Shown piece by piece: positions 52,813-63,776 of a stretch of DNA of 64,000 nucleotides. The position numbers were made by a program, and so were the translations under genes. Origin of the DNA: Aplectana chamaeleonis (lineage: Eukaryota; Nematoda; Chromadorea; Rhabditida; Cosmocercidae); the NCBI GenBank assembly GCA_029168955.1, contig JAPDOI010000695.1, positions 171,001-235,000 of the forward strand, read 5' to 3'. The stretch's first letter is position 1; each line of letters opens with the position of its first letter. Below the pieces are notes generated by a model. It was not told the DNA's origin and did no database searches. It saw only the letters and a program-made list of their open reading frames with translations.

Positions 52813-54429
52813 CAGACAGTCCCATAATTATAGGTACACTTGAATTTTCGCTCTACTTCTCTCAACTTTAAAGCTAGAATAGCGTAGAACATTAGATATC
52901 TTGGTAAAAATATACACGTAGACCGATTTGCAGCGCATTTGGTTCCATCTGTAAAGTTTTACGCTTGATGTTGCTCAAAATGATCATTTTTTGCCGTCCC
53001 ATAAATATAGGAGCACCCAATTTTTCTCTAAATTTCTCCAGCTTCACCTAAGTTTCTCAATGAGTAATTTTTCCATTTCCTTATTGATCACTGGTTTTCA
53101 CAATGCCGAAGGCTGCGATGCTCTCGGATCAGGGTTCAGCACGGCGTTGCGATAACGCCCAAAAAGTTACTACCCCCTTGCCAGACTACCCTCCTACCTC
53201 CCTACCTCCTACTACCCCCTACCTCCACATGTCGTGTCATAATTAATTCATTCAAGCTCAGAAGCGGATTAGTTGTAGAAAATCCAGTCGCTCCCGGAAT
53301 CCAATCGCAACGAAATATATCCATTAGTTTTTAACTTCAGACCCCAATCTTCGAGCTGGAGTAGTTATTTTGAACTCTCTGTCGAAAAAACCGACTCACA
53401 TGGAGCTTACCTGAAATTTCAATTTTTCATGATTTTCAGGGTCCCTGGGTCCGTCCTCGCCCAGGTGTAGGGGCAAAGAAAAGTATCCGCCAGGACCATT
53501 TTTTTGGTTTTTGGATCGAATGGAGTATTCTGGAACAAAATTTGGTGGTTGGAAAGTTTTCGACCAGGTCTGGACCAACGATTTTCGTGTGATTTGTGTG
53601 CAACAAAACAGGATTTTGAAGCGTCCATATCCCGAAGTCGCCGTCAGCTACGGACCTGCAAAAATGTTGTGCTGTATAGAAACTTTTCAGCATCCTGAAA
53701 CTATCACGAAGTTAGGGAAAACTTGAAAACCAAAGAAATTTCCTCTTTGCGATAGGGCTGCAAAGCGTAATTTTTGCCAGTACCTTGACGAACTGTCCAC
53801 TTCAAGAGGCCTTCCTGGCTCTTGTAGACAACTTCACGAGCTCTTCTTGGAATATGTTTAGGTACACAAAAACACTTTTAGGCACAACTAAGGCTAGCTT
53901 AAGTGCTCACTTTAGAGAAGAAATCCAGACACGTTAAATCGAACTCAAAAAACGGCTGCTCCTGGAATGCAATCGCAACGGAATATTTCCGTTAGTCTTT
54001 GAGCTAAAAAAGTTTTTCTTCACCCTCTATCGAAAAATCAATTCACCTTGGGTTTATCTGCAATTTTTTTACTGTCTGAACCCGGTCACAAAATTCGCGA
54101 AAAAATCGAATTTTTAGGTAAGCTCCATGTGAGTCGATTTTTCGACAGAGGGTCCAAAAAAACTACTCCTGCTCGAAGATGGGGGTCTGAAGTTGAAAAC
54201 TAACGGAAGTATTCCGTTTATAGGTTCGTTGGGGTGGAGACAGCGGTCTGAGAGGGGAAGGTTGTTTAGGATACTTGAGTGGGGAATGGGGAAGGTTCCC
54301 TAAAGACTTGCAACTTCAAAATTTGACGTTTTCTCAATCCTCTTTTTTTGCATTCAGTATATATTTTTAATCATCAATTTTGAAACATTTTCTTCGTTAG
54401 ATGACCTCTTTTAGAATATCGCTGTTCTG

Positions 54430-55500
54430 CCTATGTCATGAAAAATTTCCGTTGAGCTGTCTTGGAGTCAAAAATTTTCGGAAAAATTTTCCAAACGATT
54501 CTTGAAAAACTACCCGTTCTTCGCTCATAAAATTTCTGCCCTCTAAGACGAATCTTTGAACGAAGCTGTTCCCAAAGTCTCCATGGAATTTTGCGTCGAA
54601 TAATGTTTTCATGTTGAGAAAAATACGTTTCCAGTCTCTCAGCCGACTTCAATTTATGAAGTAACGTTTCTTTCACCAAAAGCATTCAGTTTTTCGTCCA
54701 TAACTTTTTTACCCTCAGAGATAGCTCTTTGGTGATGAATGTTTTCGGATTTCCCATAAAATTCTGCCTCGAATAGCGTTTTCAGTTTAAGAAAACACGT
54801 TCCCCTTCCACCAGCCGATTGCAGTTTATAAAATGCATTTTTTCGCCTGAAATTAGCGGTTTTTCGTCTATAACTTTTTTTTGTGGTTTGAGATAGACCT
54901 CAGGTGAAGGTTGTTTTCGGAATCTCGATTAAATTCTGCGTCGACAGGTATTTCAAGTTGGAAAAAATATTTTCTCGAACCTTCAGCCTACTTCATTTTA
55001 TGAAACACCGGTTTTTCGCCTCTATCTCTTTAACCGTTGAAGATAGACTTTGGGGAAGGTTGTTATTTGAAATCTGCGTAAAATTCTGCGTCGAATGATG
55101 TATTGGGTTCCTAACTTTGCTTGTCCCATAAGTCAGCCAGGTCGGTAGAGCCGAGCCCCGTTGTAGACTTACACCATAGAGACGAGAGCACCCTACGGAG
55201 ATAACTATGGAGCTCGGCTCCACCGACCTGGCTGGCTTATGGAGCAAGCAAAGATAGGAACCCTATATGTCATTCGACGCAGAATTTCACGTAGATCTCA
55301 AAAATATCCTTCGCCAGGACACTATCTCCATTGGTTAAAGAGTTATAGGCGAAAAACCAATGTTTCGTAAAATGAGATAGGCTGAAGGATCGAGAAAATA
55401 TTTTTCCAAACTGGGAACACCAGTCGACGCAGAATTCCATGGGAATTTCGAGAACAATCTTAACCAAAAGGCTATCTTCCAGGGTAAGAAAGTTATGGCC
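54430..55500. repeat. degenerate tandem units with central inversion
   Basis: Units of about 170-200 bp, each with ACTTCATTTTATGAA, a TTTTTCGCCTATAACT-like stretch and TAAAATTCTGCGTCGAAT. Four run in one direction up to 55100 and two or three in the opposite direction after 55257, making a giant palindrome. Confidence 0.75.
55103..55256. mobile_element. small palindromic MITE at the centre of the palindrome
   Basis: TTGGGTTCCTAACTTTGCTTG to CAAGCAAAGATAGGAACCC, with inner GCCAGGTCGGTAGAGCCGAG and CTCGGCTCCACCGACCTGGC arms. TA flanks both ends. It sits exactly where the surrounding arms change direction. Confidence 0.85.
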
Positions 55501-55782
55501 GAAAAACCGGCAGTGACACCTACCCAATCTTGAAAATGACTTGCATGAGTGTTGGGTCGCTTTCATTCTTTTTTTTTGGGGCGTTTCACCGGTTGTCACC
55601 GGTTTTCCCAATGGTGAAGGTTCCCCACTTCTTCTGCAGAGGGGTGAAGGTTGGTGGAGTGCACGACTCCACCCAACGAATCTATGATTCCATTGCGATT
55701 GCATTCTGGGAGCAGCCGTTTTTTAAACTCGATTTAACGTGTCTGGATTTCCACTTTATAGTGAGAACTTGCGCTGGCCTAA

Positions 55783-56244
55783 AAGACAGCATACACGCTG
55801 GTTAACGTGATTGGGATAACTACGGAAATAGAATGGTATTGCTCAGATTACAACGCCTACGCACTTTGAAGCGTCAAAAACGACCCACAACGCCGTTAAA
55901 GGAGTAGCAACTTTGGCCCCGCCCGAATTTTTACGCCCCCTGTATCTGCCCTTTTCCTCCGACGCAGGTTTGCTGGATTACCTTCGTCGTCAGTGACGTG
56001 TGTGGCTTACTTGTTAGGCAACCCACCAACAGTCCCGACGATGAAGATCACCCAGCTACCTTGTGTTGCAGGGAAAGGGCAAATTCAGGGGTCGTGAAAA
56101 TACGGGCGGGGCCAAACTTCCTACTCCTGTAACGGCACTGTGGGCTGTTTTTGACGCTTCAAAATGCTTAGGCGTTGAAATGCGAGCCATACCATTCTAT
56201 TTCCTTAGTTATCCCAATCACGTTAACGAGCGTGTATGGTGCCT
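55783..56244. mobile_element. TTAA-type MITE, family 4
   Basis: The left end ACAGCATACACGCTGGTTAACGTG pairs with CACGTTAACGAGCGTGTATG, followed by GTGCCTTTAA. TTAA is intact only on the right (CTAA on the left). Shares CCGCCCGTATTTTTACGCCCCCTGTAT-type words with 59586-60046. Confidence 0.8.
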
Positions 56245-58225
56245 TTAATTGCGTTTAAAAGTGTTTTTTGTGTACTTATCCCAAGCAAAGCTTGTGAGGT
56301 TGACTACAAGAGCAAGGAAGGCTCCTTGAAGTGGACAGATCGTCAAGATATCGTCAAAAATGACGCTTCGCAGCCCTATCGCAACGAGGAAATTTCTTTG
56401 GTTTTCAAGTTTTCTACAACTTCGTGATAGCTTCGTAATAAGTCCGAATCAGGTCGACAAATTTCCAACCAACAAACCTTGTTCCAAAATACTTCATTTG
56501 GTCCAAAAAACCATGGAAAATTGGTCCTGGCGGATACTTTTTTTTGCCCCTACACCTGGGTGAGGGACCCAGAGACCCTGAAAACCATGAAAAATTGAAA
56601 TTTCAGGTCAGTCCCAGATGAGTTGATTTTTTTTATAGAGGGTTATAAAAACTTTTCTAGTTCGAAGACGGGAATCTGAAGTTGAAAACTAACGGAAATA
56701 TTTGTACTTTATAATATTTCAAGCAGAACTGGATGTGTTGTCTACAAGAGCCGGGAGGTCTCCTTAAAAGAGTAATTCTCTTGACACTCTCATGTTTTAA
56801 ACATTTTATAGGCTCAAGTTTAAAACCGCTTCTTACACTTACACCCCACAACACAATCTATTGAAACAAGGCTAACATGTATTTTGAAAATTAGCTGATT
56901 TCGTCACCATAATCACGTTCACCCTAAAAAAATTCGAGTCCATGGTACGACTCCCTTATCGGCACAACGTACCCCTCCCTTGGGTGTCTTTGGGTCTTTC
57001 ACGACCCCCCTCCTTGCGATAATCGCAACTGGTGCTGAACCCTGTCTCGGATTCTGAAAAAACCGCCATTTCTGCCCTCTACGACTCGGGGATGTCGAAC
57101 CGAGCGATTTCTCGCCAAACTGGACGGCGTCCAGTGGACGCTCTGTGAATGTCATCAGCAAGTCTGTTAAGTTCCTGCGCACCTATGGAACTGCTGCACA
57201 CATGGGAAGGAAAGAAGAGACCACCGAGCGTGAAAGAAGACTTATTGTGCCAGAACCTTTGAATTCAACGGGATCACTCCGTCAGATACAAGCTCGCTCG
57301 AGGCTTTCTGTTGGTCGTAACACGATCCATCGCATCATCGTCAACTCGGGATGCCTGCGCCCAGCAAAGATGAAGCCGGTTCCGAGGATGACCGTTTCTC
57401 ACAAAATGAAACGGCTCAAGTTGGCCAAGAACAACAATGGCACGGATTGGAGCAAGGCGTGAATTTTTTCTACTTTGTCTAGATTATCTTTTATGTTCAA
57501 TTATGAGTTTAGGTCGTGCTCTCGGTCGATAAGAAGTTGGATTCGGATGGCTCCGATGGATGTTCACATTACTGGAAGGACGAGCGCTACTTCTCTTAGA
57601 AAACTTTTGGAGATCAGAGTCTTATGGTTTGAGGGGCGTTCTTATTTCCACAGAATAACGCAGCCACCCATGCAAGTCGCTCGACAATGGCTTGATTTCA
57701 AGTCCGGAACACCGATGTTGTTAGCTGGCCGGCGCGCAATCATGATCTTAATCCCATAAAAAATATCTGTTGCATCCTTGCGCGTCAGGCATATGCAAAT
57801 GGGAAACAGTATTCCACCATGCAAGAGCTAGAAAATGCAGTCTTCAACGTCTGCCACAACATTCCTCAGTCAACGATTGGCAATCTCATTGCTTCTATGC
57901 CGAATCTTATTTATCGTGTTATTTCCAAGACGGGAGATCCAACTGATTATTGATATGTTCTATTATTGTTGTTATTTTGCAGCTTGAAATGAATAATCTT
58001 GCGAACATGCCAGTGTCCCTATAATTATGGGACAGCGAAAAGTGACCGTTTTGAGCACAATCAAGCGTACAACCTTACAGAGACAACCGAAATGCGCTGA
58101 TAATCGGTCTACTTATATATTTTTTACCAAGGAATCTAATGGTCTAAGTTATAATAGCTTAGCTCTAAAGCTGCGAGAAATAGAGCAAAAATTCAAGTGT
58201 CCCTATAATTATGGGACGGACTGTA

Positions 58226-58774
58226 TGAGAATGATGATTGCGTCAATCAAGAAAAAATTACCTTTTTTTGGTTCCGTTTCTGAATTCTATGTTTGTTTTA
58301 AACAGTAATAGAATGATAAAATTTGTAGAATTTTTTGAAAAATTACATCGTATTAATCATAGTCGAGTCGAGTCTAAATTTTGGGCTAGCTACGGTACCT
58401 TACGTATACACAAGCTAATGGGAGATCTGGCGTCACATTTAAGAGTTTTGGGCATGCGAGTCATAAATTACTTAATTGACTGGGCCTTTTTTGCAGAGAC
58501 CATTCCCGCGTGTCACGAGCAGGTTGCTTATGCCATACACACATTCCGAGGGTTGGGTCTGCGCATAAGTTCTGCCAAATCAGTTTTTCTGCCCACTCAA
58601 ATCCTTCCACGGGTATGTTAATTGACACTGTGCAAGACAACCACGTCATCCCCGAGGATAAAGTAGCTTGAAATAGATAGGAGGCCGCATCTCTCATTAG
58701 AGCTAAAAGAGTCTCTACCAGGGAACTCTCGGCGTTCCTGGGTAGCGTTGATTGTGCCTTCATAGCATCGCCGC
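58226..58774 (+). pseudogene. DIRS reverse transcriptase, C-terminal part and connection
   Basis: It resumes after the Tc1-like element with codons ENDD that continue the VRDVV block. The palm region is degenerate but the fingers/thumb side is clear: LASHLRVLGMRVINYLIDW (where Y-L-I-D-W stands for the usual Y-L-D-D-W, second Asp of the pair retained, first replaced by Ile), then HTFRGLGLRISSAKSVFLPT, MLIDTVQDNHVIPEDKVA and RAKRVSTRELSAFLGSV. These follow the order of DIRS pol proteins. Several stops. Confidence 0.9.
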
Positions 58775-60835
58775 CAGGGGTGTGCGGCAAAGGAATTTAA
58801 AATTTCGGCAAACGGCAACGGCGAACCCCAAAAACGACCGGCAAACGGCAAAACGGCAAACGGCAAAATCTGTATTGTGCTATAATACACCAACATTTGA
58901 CCCAAAGACTGTGGTTGATACCGGTACGACATTCAGGTGAGAATACGCGATGATTGGACCTTTGATGGCGAAAGACAGTCGACACCGCGATCAGCAGCGC
59001 GCGGTTTAGGTTATGACCGTAGTGACTCACACTTTCTATTGTTAGTAGCAAGTAGTAGGTTCAAGGTTCTCAATTTCGCTCACTTCAAACTACGATTGAA
59101 TGGTTTTCCTTGTGATACTACAAGAGTGGAGTAAAACTGGTCTAGTTGAATGCAGTGTTCACGATAAAAACAGCCTTTGAATTTCCACCGGAAATCAAGA
59201 GCTTCTTGAAGCACGTTAATCGAATACACAGAATGAGAGGCACGTTAAGACTTTGACTGGTAAATGCGACAGAAGGCCGCTGCACTCACGTCTTCGCTGG
59301 AGCGCCGCGTGCAGTGCGTTCAGCCAGTTTGACTGCTCTTTGTCGCGTTCCTTTATGTGTATTCGGCCTACAAGCCGACACGAGGCCCATTACAACAACA
59401 ATTTAGACTAAAAGCAAGTAATAAATTGCTCTATAAGGTCCCACAATTCGAATGTGGTGTGCCCGCCACACCCACTTCCCCTGTAGCGACCGAGGAAGTG
59501 GGTGGGGTGAGCCCACCACATTCAAGTTTCGGGGCCGTATAATGCTATAGATTGCTCGCTTCAAGCCCGTTTTCGACACTGTTAAAGGCAGCATACACGC
59601 TCGTAAACAAGGTTGAGATAACGATGTGAATCGAAACGTATAACTCACAACATAATGCCTACGCATTTTGAAGCTTCAAAAACGACCCACAATCCCGTTA
59701 CAGAAGTAGCAAGTTTGGCTCCGCCCGTATTTTCACGCCCCCTGTATTTGCCCTTTTCCTCCGATGCAGAGTTGCTGGGCCATCTTCGCCGTCAGTGACG
59801 TCTGTGGTTCATTTGTTAGGCAATCCAATAAAAGCACCGCCGGTGAAGAGGACCCAGCAACCTTGCGTTGCAGGAAAAGCGCAAATACAGCGGGCGTGAA
59901 AATACGGGCGGAGCCAAACTTACTACTCATGTAACGGCATAGTGGCTCATTTTTGACGCTGCAAACTGCGTAGGCCTTGCAATCTGAGCCATACCATTCT
60001 ATTCCCGTAGTTATCTCAATCACGTTTACGAGCGTGTATGCTGCCTTTAGTGCAATGGGCCTCGAACCCTTCGATTTCTGGTGAAAAGTTGAATGCGTTT
60101 TTAATTCGTTGTCTTTAAAGATTTTTCATTTTTTTAAATCTTTATGCCATTCCTTAACAAACTCAGCTCTGTCACTGAGTAAGCCCTTCATTTCAGCTAA
60201 TGATCTCGAAACTAAAAATATTATTGAACACTGACTTTACTGACCGCTGTAAATATTGTTCAATTCTAAGAAAAACCAGACAAAGTATTTGCAGATTTGG
60301 TCAACCCCTGTCCCAATTATTACCACCAGCCCACCATCCGAGGATTAGCTGACCGATTTACACGGGTTCTCAACTGGTTCATATGTCTATAAAGGCTGCA
60401 TTTACGCTACAACTTTTAGATCACTTGGTTTTGTAATCCTAGAACTTGCAGTAATCGGTACGCTTCCGAAAAAGGGCTCGTGGAATTTTTGAGGAGTTAA
60501 GAATTCGATTATTTAAAAAAAAACATTTGGAGGCTCCCGAACAACCTAGAACTCGAATGAACTCCTCTGATTACCCAGTGGAGATGTTTGCAACAGTTAC
60601 CGATTGACTGGATACAATTACATAGTACATGAGCTGGAACTACTCAAATTAAATATTCGTAGCAGTTTCGAATAGCTGACCAACACAGAAACTGCGGTGA
60701 GGGCAAATCCTGTACTTTTACGTATTTTCGCCGAAATTTTGCCGTTTTAGACGAAAATTTCGGCAAACGGCAACGGCAACGGCAAACCCCAAAAATGGCC
60801 GGCAAACGGCAAACGGCAATTGCCGCACACCCCTG
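58775..60835. mobile_element. hAT-like non-autonomous element in DIRS pol
   Basis: Flanked by the identical 8-mer ATCGCCGC (58767-58774 and 60836-60843). Ends CAGGGGTGTGCGGCAAAGG and, inverted, CAGGGGTGTGCGGCAATTGC. Next to each end are repeated CGGCAAACGGCAAA words. The first 13 bases are shared with the hAT remnant at 30312-31396. No transposase. Contains the family 4 MITE at 59586 and a broken family 1 end (CAGTGTTCACGATAAAAAC) at 59154. Confidence 0.95.
59586..60046. mobile_element. TTAA-type MITE, family 4
   Basis: AGGCAGCATACACGCTCGTAA to TTTACGAGCGTGTATGCTGCCT, TTAA at 59582-59585 and TTAG on the right. Inner arms carry AAAACGACCCACAA and the GCGGAGCCAAACTT inverse. Confidence 0.85.
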
Positions 60836-60843
60836 ATCGCCGC

Positions 60844-60919
60844 TGTCAAGCTTCATAGGGCGGCGCATGCAGCGGAAAGTTGGCACAGTGATAGACCCTC
60901 ATGACAGGAATTTGTTTAA
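60844..60919 (+). pseudogene. DIRS pol segment between two insertions
   Basis: After the hAT-like element the DIRS frame gives MQRKVGTVIDPHDRNLF up to the TTAA at 60916-60919. The next residues, NSIVLLDDKLMADLVW, continue in the same frame on the far side of the MITE when one TTAA is counted. Confidence 0.85.
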
Positions 60920-61466
60920 AGGCAGTGGTCGCGATCAAATATGCTTGTCGTCTTTTTCTCTCCAAACCCTTTTCTGGGTCTCGAGTAGTAGGACCTTTGA
61001 GAAAAATCGCGAAAAAAACACTGTTAGGGGCCAAATTAGAAGCCTTAACTTTCTTGTCTTTCGATGGTGGACGAGCCCACTCCACATCATCGGCATCGAT
61101 GACCTCTTATATCAAGAACATCAGCTGGATTGGAGTTGAATTTCAATCAATGAACCTTCGAATTTATGTACACATCTAGTCAAAAACATTGACTGAAGTG
61201 ATGCTTTCATTGTTCAACTGTTTGTATTCGGTAAATTTCCATTCACTTCGTCCTCTGAATGTCGATGACTTTTGACTGCTCGACATGAGACTGCGATCTT
61301 TTTCGTCATCGCTGTGCACGTGTGCACGAACTGGCTTCTTTGGGCCCTAGAAACTCTAATTGTAGTCCGTTTTTCACCGCGCTACCTTCATAGTTTTTCA
61401 GCTGTTTTTGATCTAAGCTGATTTTTGTAGTTTTTTCGATAACGTTTTTCATCGTGACCACTGCCT
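60920..61466. mobile_element. TTAA-flanked MITE, family 2, in DIRS pol
   Basis: AGGCAGTGGTCGCGATCAAAT to ATCGTGACCACTGCCT, TTAA at 60916-60919 and 61467-61470. Third same-orientation copy of the family. The DIRS reading frame on both sides fixes the empty site as a single TTAA. Confidence 0.95.
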
Positions 61467-62114
61467 TTAATAGTATAGTCCTGCTAGACGATAAATTAAT
61501 GGCCGACCTAGTTTGGTTTCACGATTCTCTAGGCAATCATAAGAACTTCTTATTTGTCATCATTTCACTCGATGTTTCCTTTAGTAGAAATGCATCAAAA
61601 CAAGGTTGGGATGCGGTATGTTGCGGCAAAGAAACTGTAGGACGTTGGTCAAAAGAGGAAGCCAGTAACCACATCAACATTCTGGAAATGCAGGCCGCCT
61701 TTTTTCCTTCGGCACCGAGTGGAGAATTATCAATGTTTTGCTAGAGCCGGCCTTCTAAATGTTGAGGCGGACCTAGAGTTAAGATGATTCGATAAGGAAT
61801 TTGCGGAGTGGTCGCCTAACCCCTTAGTGGCTAGGAAAATTCTCTTACATTTCGGGGAGCCAGTGGCGGGCTTGTTCGTTTTAAGGTTAAATCATGAACT
61901 AGCTTCATATTTATCTTTAAATCCTGATCCAGGTTGCAGCAAGATAGACGCTTTCACGCAGAGCTGGTGGGGGATCTACGCATTCGCCTTTCCGCCGTTC
62001 GCTCTGTTGGAACGTGTGGTAAAAAAATTACTACGAGATCAGGCTCCGCTAATTCTCATCGCTCCTCTATGGCGGAGTCAATGCTGGTTCCCGCTGCTGC
62101 TGGAGCATGCGTAA
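61467..62114 (+). pseudogene. DIRS RNase H and pol tail
   Basis: LLDDKLMADLVWFHDSL leads into SLDVSFSRNASKQGWDAVCC, where the usual catalytic Asp of the D-A-S-x-x-G-W motif is Asn. Then GRWSKEEASNHINILEMQAA (the Glu of the H-I-N-x-L-E motif is kept) and, after a break, NVEADLELR. The tail has HFGEPVAGLFVLRLNHELAS, SKIDAFTQSWWGIYAFAFPP and APLWRSQCWFPLLLEHA, the conserved stretch between RNase H and recombinase of DIRS elements. Confidence 0.9.
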
Positions 62115-62278
62115 GACACTACTGTGCGACTGCGGAGCAACAATCCGGCACTACTGTCCGACCCCGAGGGAAGGACACACCCACTGCTGCAGCGGAAAAC
62201 ATTCGAAAAGTTAGCATGGAAGATCTTGCCTCAACCTAGTCAGCGAGCGAATGCGATAAGCATACAGTCGACACGCTC

Positions 62279-63172
62279 ATGGCTAGTTGGGCTGATAACT
62301 CTCGAAGACACTACGCATCAGCTTTGAAGAGGTGGGACACATTTTATGCGAAGAGAACATGGATTTTGATAAAATCACTCATGTCAAAATATGAAATTTT
62401 CGCCTCGTCTGACTCGCGAGGGTTTGAGTTACTCAACGGTAGCCTCTCACAAAGCCGCAATTAAAACCGTTTCTGACCTGTTATTAAAACTTCTTCGGGG
62501 GAAAATCCCTAATCAGCAGGTTTATGAAACGTCTTTTCCGAGTTAGACCGCCAAGGACAAAGTGCACCTCGACATGGGACGTCGATGTTGTCCTAACCTA
62601 CCTGCGAAGTTTGGGCCCTAATACAGGCCTTAAACTGAGGAAATTAGCGTTAAAGGTAACGATATTGCTCACCCTCTGTTCACCGGAACGCGTGTCAGAA
62701 TAGCTTTCTCTTTCAGTCGCGAGTTTGCAGAAGAGTCCCCAGCGCTGAACGTTTTTTGTGAATTACCGTCACAAAAATCGTAACTCCGGTCCCCCACGGA
62801 TCGCAGTGAACGAGACGTTCGGGGAAGATTCTCTTATCAGTCCGGTCGGAGCCTTAAAAAGCTATTTGACGGCCACTGACCATCTTCGACAAGGAGAACA
62901 AGACTTACTGCTGCCCTACGTTCCTCTCATAGGAAAATTAATCTTCCACAGTGGCGCGCTGGATAAGAATCGTACTGTAAGACGAGGAAATTGATGACAC
63001 TCACACTGCTCATTCCACGCGCTCGGCTAGTACATCTAAGGCATGTATACGGGGAGTACCGTTGTCGAAGATCATGGACGCTGCTATATGGTCTTCCGGC
63101 TCATCGACTTTCCACAATTTTTATACCCGGGGGCTCATCGACGATGCGTTTCAAAAATCGATCCTCACGAAA
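62279..63172 (+). pseudogene. DIRS tyrosine recombinase, frameshifted
   Basis: The N-terminal core-binding part is SWADNSRRHYASALKRWDTF. After a frame change, RVRPPRTKCTSTWDVDVVLT then LRKLALKVTILLTLCSPERV supplies the first catalytic Arg (PERVSE, followed by a stop). Later, GEDSLISPVGALKSYLTATD, then HSTRSASTSKA (the His-x-x-Arg pair) and IWSSGSSTFHNFY with the candidate nucleophile Tyr, closing at TGA near 63170. All four signature positions are recognisable, in order, but in different frames. The enzyme would recombine the circular DNA copy into the genome. Confidence 0.9.
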
Positions 63173-63206
63173 TGATTCAAACGAGCCTAATTGATATTTA
63201 CGAGCT

Positions 63207-63263
63207 AGAGAATATAATATAACATGATGCGAAACGTAGTTGCTGCATAATATTTATTATGAT
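63207..63263 (+). repeat. internal complementary region of the DIRS element
   Basis: ACGTAGTTGC, then ATAATATTTATTAT here is the reverse complement of 63783-63838 beyond the right terminal repeat, over about 55 bp with a few differences. DIRS elements carry such a region after the recombinase, used to template their ends (general knowledge). Confidence 0.7.
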
Positions 63264-63614
63264 CTCTACGGCGTGAGTATCAATAGCCGTCCCATTCTAC
63301 CCTGAACGACTTCTCGTTGATCGCAACATTTCAAGCACAACTCGATCAGAAACTCGATTCATCGCCTCAATGACGAGACTCCCACCAGATGGATTAAGAG
63401 ACGAGTTCCAGACGGGAGAGACCGACATACCAAGGCGATGCCTCCGAGCAATCGGAAGAGAAAATGATGTGATTCTCGGGGTTCTCAGTAGATAACTTAT
63501 ACTGGTTATGTTTCGTTGTTTTTTCACAAAGAGTTGTGTTGAAATTATCGAGACATCATCGATGAGAAAATGGCAGATTCTCAGCCCATTGATCATGCTT
63601 CCACAATCAGCAAA
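63264..63614. other. DIRS 3' non-coding region
   Basis: Between the internal complementary region and the right terminal repeat. A minus frame (63297-63719) overlaps the terminal repeat and shows no motif. Confidence 0.5.
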
Positions 63615-63776
63615 TTGGAGTTGTTGGGTGTGAAAAGGCCGCACATTAACTTGGGCCCGCCCGCATCGATCATCGATGAGTAGGACAACACATGCGTTTT
63701 TTTTTCCTTTGACCCACAATTTCTTTCAAACGTGAGACAAAAAGACTGAGCTCACAAGCAAAGCATAATTGATATT
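63615..63776 (+). repeat. DIRS right inverted terminal repeat
   Basis: Reverse complement of 50845-51002. About 85% identical by eye, with small indels such as the extra A/T in the poly-T stretch near 63697. Confidence 0.92.

Larger units (their letters stand above)
53130..57044. mobile_element. hAT-like non-autonomous element inside the Tc1-like transposon
   Basis: Flanked by the identical 8-mer TCTCGGAT (53122-53129 and 57045-57052). Ends CAGGGTTCAGCAC and GTGCTGAACCCTG, extending to TTGCGATAACGC-like sequence inside. Removing it with one 8-mer copy joins the transposase codons for MLSD and SEK without a frame change. The 3.9-kb interior has no transposase. It is made of long inverted arms: 53330-53450 against 54110-54235 and 56590-56700, plus repeated TTTTTCGCCTATAACT...AATTCTGCGTCGA units from 54430 to 55500 that reverse direction at the hairpin at 55103-55256. 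Confidence 0.93.
53104..57952 (+). pseudogene. Tc1-like transposase, split by hAT-like element and mutated
   Basis: It starts MPKAAMLSD at 53104, is cut by the hAT-like element, and resumes in frame at 57053 with SEKTAISALYDSGMSNRAIS. The second DNA-binding part follows (RSRLSVGRNTIHRIIVNSG), then the catalytic half: VVLSVDKKLDSDGSDG, QNNAATHASRS, WPARNHDLNPIKN, and a long tail NGKQYSTMQELENAVFNVCH ending GDPTDY and TGA at about 57952. In Tc1-like enzymes these blocks carry D, D and E; here the second Asp position is Asn (QNN for QDN), and the Glu after PDLNPI is Lys. Frameshifts and a central deletion are also present. Inactive. Confidence 0.92.
52813..58223 (+). mobile_element. Tc1-like transposon in the DIRS reverse transcriptase
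   Basis: TA at 52811-52812 and 58224-58225. Ends CAGACAGTCCCATAATTATA and, inverted, CAGTCCGTCCCATAATTATA, matching through ACACTTGAATTTT and beyond. Each terminal repeat of about 200-230 bp carries a second copy of the CCCATAA-TATAGG word (52999-53012; 58017-58032). The element contains a broken transposase and a 3.9-kb hAT-like insertion, which explains its 5.4-kb length; without that it would be about 1.5 kb. Confidence 0.95.
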
